Origin: Actinotalea sp. Marseille-Q4924
GTDB lineage: Bacteria; Actinomycetota; Actinomycetes; Actinomycetales; Cellulomonadaceae
Assembly (NCBI RefSeq): GCF_916618755.1
Contig: NZ_CAKAKB010000003.1
Span: forward strand, 868,001-932,000
Direction: 5' to 3'
Length of the DNA stretch: 64,000 nucleotides
Below, piece after piece: positions 8,071 to 14,832 of the stretch. The notes below the pieces were generated by a model. The model had not been told where the DNA came from. It was given only the letters and a program-made list of their open reading frames with translations, and made no database searches. Made by a program: the position numbers and the translations under genes. The first letter of the stretch is position 1. The number at the start of each line of letters is the position of its first letter.

Positions 8071-9687
8071 GTGCCCATCCCCGAGCCGCGTCGCCTGACG
8101 TCCGTGGTCCTGGCGGCCCTGGGCGGGCTCGCGACGGACGCCGCGTTCCCCGGCCTGGGCTGGTGGCCCCTGGCCCTCGTGGGTGTCGCCCTGCTCTTCC
8201 TGGCGCTCGGCCGGGACAGCGCGCGCTGGAACACCCTGGTCGGCACGGTCTACGGGCTGTGCTTCTTCCTCCCGCACATCCTGTGGGCCGAGTACGCCGT
8301 CGGCGCAGTGCCCTGGGTCGCCCTCTCGGTCCTGGAGGCCGGTTTCGTCGGGCTCCTCGGCGCGGGGTGGTCGTGGGCACGGCGCGGCGCCGCGATCTGG
8401 TGGCGCGCCCGGTGGCAGGTCCCGGCGTTCGCGGTGCTGTGGGTCGGCATGGAGGAGCTGCGGTCGGTCTGGCCCTTCGGCGGCTTCCCCTGGGGACGGC
8501 TCGCGTTCTCCCAGGCGGACTCGCCGCTGGCCCGCTGGGCGTGGGCGGGCGGTGTGCCGCTCCTGTCGCTGCTCGTCGTCGGGGGCGGTGTCCTCGTGGC
8601 GCTCGCCGTCCTCGCCCTGCGCCGGCTGGACCTCGGCGCCGCCAGTGGTGCGCTCCTCCTCGTGGCCGTCGTCGTGGGGTCCGGCCTGCTCGTGCCGCTG
8701 GACACCCGCGACGAGGTCGGGCGGCTCGCGGTCGGTGCGGTGCAGGGCAACGTGCCCAACCGCGGGCTGGACTCCTTCTCCCAGCAGCGCGAGGTCCTGG
8801 AGAACCACGTGGCGGGGACGTACGCGCTGGCGCAGCAGGAGGGCGCGGGGGCGCTCGACGTGGTCCTCTGGCCGGAGAACGGCTCGGACATCGACCCCCG
8901 CGTCGACGCCGACGCCGCCGAGCTCGTGACCGGTGCCGCGCGCGCCGTCGGGGCACCGGTGCTCGTGGGCACCCTGGAGTACCCCGCCGACGGCGGCCGG
9001 TACAACGTCACGCTCCTGTGGGACCCCGAGACCGGCCCCGGACCCGTCTACGCCAAGCAGCGCCCGGCGCCGTTCGCCGAGTACATCCCCTTCCGCGACG
9101 TAGCGCGTCGGTTCTCGGACGCGGTCGACCGGGTCCGGACCGACATGCTGCCCGGCACCGAGCCCGCGGTCCTCGACGTGCCCGTCGAGCGGCTGGGTCG
9201 GGACGTGCGGCTCGGCGTCGGGATCTGCTTCGAGGTCGCCTACGACCGGATCATCCGCGAGTCGGTCCAGCGCGGGGCGGAGCTGCTGGTCATCCCGACG
9301 AACAACGCCACGTTCGGCCTCACCGACGAGTCCACCCAGCAGCTGGCGATGTCGCGGATCCGGGCCATCGAGCACGGCCGTGCGACGGTGCAGATCTCCA
9401 CCGTCGGCGTGAGCGCCCTCATCACCCCCAACGGCCGCGTGCTGGACGAGACGGAGCTCTTCACCGCCGCCACGCTCACCGACGACCTCGCCCTGCGGAC
9501 GACCCTGACGCCCGCGACGCGGTACGGGGACGTCCTCACGTGGACGCTGCGGGTCCTCGCCGTCGTCGTCGTCGCCTCGGGCGCAGCGGGGGCGATGCGG
9601 ACGCGGCGCGAGCACGGTCGCACGCCGGATCGGCCGGCCCGGCCCGCGGCCCGGCGCGCCTCAGCGGCCCGGAGCGGAGCCCGGTGA
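8071..9687 (+). CDS. lnt: Apolipoprotein N-acyltransferase
   Basis: The 538-residue protein has about six N-terminal membrane helices, then a nitrilase-like domain with the catalytic triad in place: Glu in WPENGS (about 266), Lys in YAKQRPAP (about 328) and Cys in GICFEVAYD (about 386). A final helix (VLAVVVVASGAAGAM) precedes a basic tail. Lnt adds the third acyl chain to the N-terminal Cys of lipoproteins at the outer face of the membrane. The GTG at 8071 gives the normal N-terminus; longer frames upstream are Arg/Pro-rich and non-homologous. ppm1 follows after 64 bases. Confidence 0.92.
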   Translation: MPIPEPRRLTSVVLAALGGLATDAAFPGLGWWPLALVGVALLFLALGRDSARWNTLVGTVYGLCFFLPHILWAEYAVGAVPWVALSVLEAGFVGLLGAGWSWARRGAAIWWRARWQVPAFAVLWVGMEELRSVWPFGGFPWGRLAFSQADSPLARWAWAGGVPLLSLLVVGGGVLVALAVLALRRLDLGAASGALLLVAVVVGSGLLVPLDTRDEVGRLAVGAVQGNVPNRGLDSFSQQREVLENHVAGTYALAQQEGAGALDVVLWPENGSDIDPRVDADAAELVTGAARAVGAPVLVGTLEYPADGGRYNVTLLWDPETGPGPVYAKQRPAPFAEYIPFRDVARRFSDAVDRVRTDMLPGTEPAVLDVPVERLGRDVRLGVGICFEVAYDRIIRESVQRGAELLVIPTNNATFGLTDESTQQLAMSRIRAIEHGRATVQISTVGVSALITPNGRVLDETELFTAATLTDDLALRTTLTPATRYGDVLTWTLRVLAVVVVASGAAGAMRTRREHGRTPDRPARPAARRASAARSGAR

Positions 9688-9751
9688 GGCCGCGACGTGG
9701 TGCGATCCGTGGCGCGGCCCCCGTCCGCACGATCGCGGGCATGATCGCGCG

Positions 9752-10567
9752 GTGAGCGACCACACCCCCCCGGCGGCGGAGGTGCGCGGAGGCGTCCTCG
9801 TCGTCGTGCCCACCTACGACGAGGCCACGACGCTGCCGACGACGCTCGCCCGTCTGCGCGCCGCCGTGCCCGACGCGCACGTGCTCGTCGTCGACGACGG
9901 CAGTCCCGACGGCACCGGTGACGTGGCGGACCGTCTGGCGCACGGCGACGCCGCCGTGGACGTCCTCCACCGGCCCGGCAAGCAGGGACTGGGGTCTGCG
10001 TACGTGGCCGGCTTCCGGTGGGCGCTGGACCGCGGGGCCGCCGTGGTGGTGGAGATGGACGCGGACGGCTCGCACCAGCCGGAGGAGCTGCCGCGGCTGC
10101 TGGCGGCGCTCCACGGACCTGCCGGGCCGGGCCTGGTCATCGGCTCGCGCTGGGTCCCGGGCGGGCGCGTCGTCAACTGGCCGCGCCACCGGGAGGTGCT
10201 GTCCCGGGCGGGGAACACCTACACGCGGCTCGCCCTCGGCATGCCGGTGCGGGACGCGACGGCGGGCTTCCGGGCGTTCCGCGCCGACGTCCTCGCCGCT
10301 CTGCCGCTCGGCGAGGTGGCGTCGGAGGGCTACTGCTTCCAGGTGGACCTGGCCTGGCGCGTCGTCCGGGGCGGGGGAGTGGTCCAGGAGGTGCCGATCA
10401 CCTTCGTCGAGCGCGCGGAGGGCCGCAGCAAGATGAGTCGCGCGATCGTGCGCGAGGCGCTCGTCCGCGTGACGCTGTGGGGCATCGAGCGGCACCTCCG
10501 TGCCGCCGCCCGAGCGGTGGTGGGCGCCGCCGGGGCCGTGGGTCACAGGGTCGGGCGGCGGACATGA
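9752..10567 (+). CDS. ppm1: Polyprenol-phosphate mannose synthase (GT2 family)
   Basis: This 271-residue GT2 glycosyltransferase carries VVPTYDEATTL, VVDDGSPDGTG, the metal-binding DADGSHQPEELPRLL, and IGSRWVPGG, the pattern of DPM1/Ppm1 enzymes. It transfers mannose from GDP-mannose to polyprenol phosphate, the donor for lipoglycan assembly and protein mannosylation. There are no C-terminal membrane helices, so it is the soluble, membrane-associated type. It lies directly after lnt; in Mycobacterium tuberculosis the two activities are fused in one protein, here they are separate genes. A strong hairpin follows the stop. Confidence 0.9.
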   Translation: MSDHTPPAAEVRGGVLVVVPTYDEATTLPTTLARLRAAVPDAHVLVVDDGSPDGTGDVADRLAHGDAAVDVLHRPGKQGLGSAYVAGFRWALDRGAAVVVEMDADGSHQPEELPRLLAALHGPAGPGLVIGSRWVPGGRVVNWPRHREVLSRAGNTYTRLALGMPVRDATAGFRAFRADVLAALPLGEVASEGYCFQVDLAWRVVRGGGVVQEVPITFVERAEGRSKMSRAIVREALVRVTLWGIERHLRAAARAVVGAAGAVGHRVGRRT

Positions 10568-10570
10568 CGA

Positions 10571-10597
10571 CGGCCGCCACCGTGACGGTGGCGGCCG
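10571..10597 (+). terminator. Convergent intrinsic-terminator-like hairpin between ppm1 and rbpA
   Basis: GGCCGCCACCGT (10572-10583) is followed after one base by its exact complement ACGGTGGCGGCC. The perfect inverted repeat lies four bases after the ppm1 stop and 24 before the rbpA stop on the other strand, so it could end both transcripts. There is no T-tract, as is common at this GC content. Confidence 0.7.
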
Positions 10598-10620
10598 GTC
10601 GACCGGGGTGGTGCCGGGCG

Positions 10621-10965
10621 TCAGGCGGAGCGGCGCAGCTTGCCGGCGCGCAGGAGCTCCAGACGCTCGGCGAGCAGGTCCTCGAGCTCGCCGACGGTGC
10701 GGCGCTCGAGCAACATGTCCCAGTGTGTGCGCTGCGGCTTGCCGGCCTTCGGCTCGGGCTTGCTCGCGTCGCGGAGCAGGGCCTCCTCGCCGCACCGGCA
10801 CTCCCACACGACGGGGACGTCCGCCTCGGTGGAGAACGGCAGGACGATCTGGTGCCCGTTCGGGCAGTCGTAGTACGCCTGGAGGCGAGGAGCGAACTCG
10901 ACGCCGTCCTCCGACTCCATGCTGTTCGCGCCGATGCGCATACCCCGCAGGGATCGGTCAGCCAT
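10621..10965 (-). CDS. rbpA: RNA polymerase-binding protein RbpA
   Basis: The 114-residue product matches RbpA throughout: start MADRSLRGMRIG, SMESEDGVEFAPR, then the core YYDCPNGHQ and VWECRCGEEALL with the Cys/His set, THWDMLLERRT, and the sigma-interacting helix ELEDLLAERLELLR. RbpA binds the primary sigma factor and the RNAP clamp and stabilises open complexes; it is restricted to actinobacteria. The ATG at 10965 gives the canonical start. Upstream lies a GGAAC-N18-GTT promoter typical of SigR/SigH control, as reported for rbpA in Streptomyces. Confidence 0.97.
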   Translation of the reverse strand: MADRSLRGMRIGANSMESEDGVEFAPRLQAYYDCPNGHQIVLPFSTEADVPVVWECRCGEEALLRDASKPEPKAGKPQRTHWDMLLERRTVGELEDLLAERLELLRAGKLRRSA

Positions 10966-11036
10966 GTGAGGCCTCCGTTCTGGCGGCTGAGACGGCGACG
11001 AGGGGGTCGCCGAGAAAGTGGGTGTCCTTCTGGCCC

Positions 11037-11062
11037 AACGCCCCGTCCGGGTGTTCTGTTCC
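11037..11062 (-). promoter_or_regulatory. SigR/SigH-type promoter GGAAC-N18-GTT for rbpA
   Basis: Read on the minus strand, GGAAC (11062-11058) and GTT (11039-11037) are 18 bases apart, matching the thiol-oxidative-stress sigma consensus GGAAT-N18/19-GTT. The transcript would carry a leader of about 60 bases to the rbpA ATG. Confidence 0.55.
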
Positions 11063-11065
11063 GCC

Positions 11066-11087
11066 GCCCCGTGAACGTCTGGTGAAC
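11066..11087 (-). promoter_or_regulatory. 11-base direct repeat GTTCAC, PHO-box-like
   Basis: Two consecutive 11-base units, GTTCACCAGAC and GTTCACGGGGC, lie four bases upstream of the rbpA -35. The spacing and GTTCACC core resemble PhoP direct-repeat units described in Streptomyces. Regulator identity is inference only. Confidence 0.35.
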
Positions 11088-11122
11088 GCTCGCGGTGCGG
11101 GCGGACGACGCCGGGCGGGTCG

Positions 11123-11152
11123 CCTGCCCCGGGCCACGCGGCCCGCGGCAGG
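11123..11152 (-). terminator. Hairpin downstream of the ABC exporter gene
   Basis: CCTGCCCCGGGCC and GGCCCGCGGCAGG form a 13-base stem with one mismatch around a four-base loop. It is 130 bases past the stop of the minus-strand exporter gene and ahead of the rbpA promoter, so it fits a terminator insulating rbpA. The rest of the 10966-11284 gap holds only the rbpA control region and no gene. Confidence 0.5.
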
Positions 11153-11284
11153 CTGGAGAGCCGTGCCGGGACCACGGTCCCGTGTCGGGGGGTCGGGCGC
11201 AACCGCTCGCCGCCCGGGCACGGCGCTGACGGCTCGGCGGGCTCTCAGGACCACGCCACCTCGCACCCGGCAGCCGGCGACCCG

Positions 11285-13369
11285 TCAGGAGTACCGGGGG
11301 AGGACGACGCCGTCCGTGAACATCACGCCGTCGGCGAACCGCGCCTCCACGCTGCCGCCGCCGAACTGCTCCGCGTGCAGGCGGGCGTACAGCCCCCCGT
11401 GCGCGACCAGCTCGTCGTGCGTGCCGCGCTCGACGACGCGGCCGTCGTCCACGACGAGGATGACGTCGGCGTGCCGGATGGTCGAGAGGCGGTGCGCGAT
11501 GGCGATCGTCGTACGGCCGGCCATCACGGTGGTGAGCGCCTGCTGGACGAGCCGCTCGGACGCGGTGTCCAGCGCGGACGTCGCCTCGTCCAGGACGAGG
11601 ACGCGGGGGTTCTTGAGCAGCACGCGGGCGATGGCGAGACGCTGCTTCTCCCCGCCCGAGAGGCGGTACCCGCGCTCGCCCACCGTCGTGGCGTACCCGT
11701 CGGCGAAGGCCATGACGCGGTCGTGGATGTTCGCGGCCCGCGCGGCCCGTTCCAGGTCCTCGTCGCTCGCGTCCGGACGCGCGTAGCGCAGGTTCTCGGC
11801 GATGCTCGCGTGGAACAGGTACGGGTCCTGCGTGACGACACCGACGACGTCCGCGAGGGAGCCCAGCGTGAGGTCGCGGACGTCCGTGCCGTCCACGCGG
11901 ACGACGCCCCGGTCGACGTCGTACAGCCGTGGCACCAGATGCGTCAGGGTCGTCTTCCCCGCCCCCGACGGGCCGACGAGCGCGGCCACCTGGCCGGGCT
12001 CGATACGGAACGAGACCCCGCGCACGACCCACGGACCGCGCGGCGCAGGGCCGTCGTCGGCCGGTGCCTCGTCGGCCGGCCGCGGCCCTGCGACCGGGGC
12101 AGGGAGGGGGGCTGCTGCGCCCCGTCCACCGAGGGGAGCGGCTCCGTAGGCCATCAGGGCGCCGTGCCCACCCATGCCTCCGCCCATGCCCCCGCCCATT
12201 CCTCCGCCCATGCGGGACCCGCTCCCGCCCCGTGCCGGCACCGGGTCCGGCGTCGTCAGCCGCGGGGGCGCGGGGTAGGCGAACCAGACCTCGTCGAGCT
12301 CGACGCTGCCGCGCACCTCCTCCGGGTCGAGCACCGTGGCCCCCGGCCGGTCCTGGATCGCGGGGACGAGGTCCAGGTACTCGAAGATCCGGCGGAACAG
12401 CGCCAGCGACGTCTGGACCTCCAGCGCGACGCGCATGAGCGCGATGACCGGCATGAGAAGGCGGGCCTGGAGCGTGGAGAAGGCCACGAGCGTCCCCGCG
12501 GAGACCGGCGAGCCGCCGGAGATCATGAACCCCGCCGCGAGGTAGACGAGGGCCGGGGTGACGGCCAGGAACGCCGTGACGACACCGAAGAAGCCCTGCC
12601 CGGCCATCGCGAGGCGCACCTGGAGGTCGACCTGCCGCTCGTTCTCCTCGCGGTAGCGCGCGACCTCCGCGTCCGACCGGTTGAACACCTTGGCGAGCAG
12701 CACGCCGGAGACGCTCAACGCCTCCTCTGTGATGCTCGTCATGTCCGAGAGGGACTCCTGGGCACGGCGCGCCAGGACCTGCCGACGGGCGCCGACGCGC
12801 CGCTGCAGCGCGACGAACACCGGCAGGAGCGCCACCGCGACGAGGGTGAGCTGCCAGGACAGCAGCAGCATCGCGACCAGCGACGCGATGACCGTGACGG
12901 CGTTGGACAGGATCCCGGCGGCGGTCGTCGTGAGGACGGAGCGCACGCCGCCGACGTCGTTGGCCAGCCGGGACTGGATGGAGCCCGTCCGGGTGGCCGT
13001 GAAGAAGGCCAGCTCCATGCGCTCGAGGTGCTCGAACAGCCGGCCTCGGAGGTCGGCCATGGCGCGGTTGCCGATGGTCGTCGTCAGCCAGGTCTGGAGC
13101 ACGCCCACGCCGGAGCTGAGCAGCGGCGCGAGCACCATGGCGCCGACGAGGAGCCCGAGGAGGCGCAGGTCGACCCCCGAGCCGTCGAGGGGGAAGAGGG
13201 CGCGGTCGAAGACGGCCTGCGTCAGGAACGGGATCGTGATGCCGAGCGCCGCACCGACGAGGATCGTCACCGCGACGAGCACGAGGCGGCTGCGGTGCGG
13301 GGCGAGGAGCGCGCCGATGCGACGCAGCAGCTCACCGTCCGTGGGCACGGTGGTCACCGGGCGCGTCAT
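11285..13369 (-). CDS. ABC exporter, fused transmembrane and ATPase domains, with Met/Gly repeat insert
   Basis: This 694-residue half-transporter has six N-terminal membrane helices (about residues 25-320) and one nucleotide-binding domain with Walker A GPSGAGKTT, signature LSGGEKQRLAIA, Walker B VLVLDEATSALD and the H-loop AHRLST. It belongs to the MsbA/LmrA-like exporter group and should dimerise. Between the membrane and ATPase domains, near residues 384-400, there is an unusual MGGG repeat followed by an Ala/Pro-rich linker. The start is the ATG at 13369. The MFS gene lies upstream on the same strand after a gap of about 100 bases. Substrate is unknown. Confidence 0.9.
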   Translation of the reverse strand: MTRPVTTVPTDGELLRRIGALLAPHRSRLVLVAVTILVGAALGITIPFLTQAVFDRALFPLDGSGVDLRLLGLLVGAMVLAPLLSSGVGVLQTWLTTTIGNRAMADLRGRLFEHLERMELAFFTATRTGSIQSRLANDVGGVRSVLTTTAAGILSNAVTVIASLVAMLLLSWQLTLVAVALLPVFVALQRRVGARRQVLARRAQESLSDMTSITEEALSVSGVLLAKVFNRSDAEVARYREENERQVDLQVRLAMAGQGFFGVVTAFLAVTPALVYLAAGFMISGGSPVSAGTLVAFSTLQARLLMPVIALMRVALEVQTSLALFRRIFEYLDLVPAIQDRPGATVLDPEEVRGSVELDEVWFAYPAPPRLTTPDPVPARGGSGSRMGGGMGGGMGGGMGGHGALMAYGAAPLGGRGAAAPLPAPVAGPRPADEAPADDGPAPRGPWVVRGVSFRIEPGQVAALVGPSGAGKTTLTHLVPRLYDVDRGVVRVDGTDVRDLTLGSLADVVGVVTQDPYLFHASIAENLRYARPDASDEDLERAARAANIHDRVMAFADGYATTVGERGYRLSGGEKQRLAIARVLLKNPRVLVLDEATSALDTASERLVQQALTTVMAGRTTIAIAHRLSTIRHADVILVVDDGRVVERGTHDELVAHGGLYARLHAEQFGGGSVEARFADGVMFTDGVVLPRYS
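12171..12213 (-). repeat. 12-base coding tandem repeat encoding MGGG units
   Basis: Three full and one partial copies of a 12-base unit (CCCATGCCTCCG and variants on the plus strand) encode four Met-Gly-Gly-Gly units inside the ABC exporter. The unit is in frame, so copy-number change would alter only linker length. Confidence 0.85.
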
Positions 13370-13474
13370 CGGGCTCCTCGGGTGGGGGACGGGCTCGTCC
13401 AGGGTGCCTCAGTCGTCGCGGCGGCGGGGCGGCGTCCGCTCAGGGCGTGACAGCGGGGCCCGACCGCGGCGCCG

Positions 13475-14758
13475 TCACGGCGTGGGGTGGAGGGCGTCGT
13501 ACCGCCGGAAGCCCGGCTGCAGCACGGCGAAGAGGGCGACGCCGACGGCGCACGCGATCCCGCCGATGATCGCGGCGCGGGCCTCGTCGGTGAGCTCGGC
13601 GAGCGTGCCGAGCACGACGTCCCCGAGCCGTGGCCCGCCCGCCACGACGACGATGAAGATGCCCTGGAGGCGGCCCCGGAGGGCGTCGGGCGTGGCCGCC
13701 TGGAGGATCGTCGAGCGGAAGACGGCACTGATGGTGTCCGCAGTCCCCGCGAGCACCATGCACGCCGCCGCCGGCCACAGCGCCACGGTGGCGCCGCCGC
13801 CGGCCGTCGGGACGGGGGAGAGGGCCACCACCACGCCGAAGGCCACCACGGACGCCGCCCAGCCGAGCACCGCGACGACGACGGCGAGCCCCTGGCGCCG
13901 CACCCGGCCGAGCGGCCCCGACAGCACCCCGGCGAGGATCGAGCCGACGGCGATGCCGGCCGTCAGGACCCCGACCGTCCGCGCGCCGCCACCGATGAGC
14001 ACCGCGCCGATCGCGGGGAACAGCACCCGCGGCATCGCGAGCACCATGGCGGCCAGGTCGACGACGAACGTGCCGCGCACGGTCGGGCGACCGCGCAGGA
14101 ACCGCAGCCCCTCCAGGACGGACCGCAGGCCCGCCCGGCGGACGTCCCCCTCGGGCAGCAGCGGCGGCAGGGCACGCAGGCTGAGCAGTGCGACCCCGAG
14201 CAGGACGACCTCGACGACGTAGGCCCAGCCGTAGCCCGCCCAGCCGACGAGCACGCCTGCGAGCAGCGGACCGATCGTCATCGCCACGCCGAACGACAGG
14301 CTGGACAGCGCGTTCGCCGCCGGCAGGAGGTGCAGCCCCACGAGCCGCGGGACGACGGCGGTCCGCGCGGGGGAGTTGATCGCGAAGAGCCCGTTCTGCA
14401 CCGCCACGAGCGCATAGAGGACGCGGACGTCCTGCAGGTCCGCGAACGCCTGCGCGGTGAGGGCGACGCCCACGAGGGTGAGGCCGCCCGCGGTGAGGAG
14501 GATGACGCGGCGCCGGTCGTACGCGTCGACGACGGCGCCGCCGTACAGGCCGAGCAGCACGAGCGGGACGAGGCCGAAGAGGCCGACCAGACCCACGCTC
14601 GCCGTCGAGCCGGTGATGTCGTACACCTGCAGACCGACGACGACGGTCGTCAGCGCGGTGCCGATGCCGGACAGCGAGGTGCCGAGCCACATCCGCCGGT
14701 AGGGGAGGCTCACCCGCAGCGGGGTGAGGTCCATGAGGAGCGCCGGCACGGGGACCAT
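13475..14758 (-). CDS. MFS transporter (multidrug-efflux-like)
   Basis: The 427-residue product has about 12 membrane helices and a motif-A-like loop GAVVDAYDRRRV between helices 2 and 3, with a central cytoplasmic segment rich in Arg (RRAGLRSVLEGLRFLRGRP). This fits the DHA-type enterobactin/multidrug exporter group of the major facilitator superfamily. ATG 14758 was chosen with GGGA about 11 bases upstream; ATG 14734 is also possible. It is divergent from the UvrA2-like gene, 74 bases apart, and sits next to an ABC exporter, a setting that suggests export or self-protection. Substrate is not readable. Confidence 0.85.
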   Translation of the reverse strand: MVPVPALLMDLTPLRVSLPYRRMWLGTSLSGIGTALTTVVVGLQVYDITGSTASVGLVGLFGLVPLVLLGLYGGAVVDAYDRRRVILLTAGGLTLVGVALTAQAFADLQDVRVLYALVAVQNGLFAINSPARTAVVPRLVGLHLLPAANALSSLSFGVAMTIGPLLAGVLVGWAGYGWAYVVEVVLLGVALLSLRALPPLLPEGDVRRAGLRSVLEGLRFLRGRPTVRGTFVVDLAAMVLAMPRVLFPAIGAVLIGGGARTVGVLTAGIAVGSILAGVLSGPLGRVRRQGLAVVVAVLGWAASVVAFGVVVALSPVPTAGGGATVALWPAAACMVLAGTADTISAVFRSTILQAATPDALRGRLQGIFIVVVAGGPRLGDVVLGTLAELTDEARAAIIGGIACAVGVALFAVLQPGFRRYDALHPTP

Positions 14759-14832
14759 TGTGCGGTCCCGGCGGGGGCGTGCCCGCCGGGAGACGGTGGA
14801 CGGGCACGTCGCCGGCTCGCGAGGATGCCTGC

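Noticed and set aside
7811-8098. 95-codon frame after the strong promoter before lnt
   Set aside because: It has no ribosome-binding site, an Arg/Pro-rich composition typical of noise and no recognisable homology; a structured RNA is the better explanation.
12171-12213. CRISPR-like repeat array
   Set aside because: Units are only 12 bases, contiguous and in frame within the ABC exporter gene; there are no spacers.
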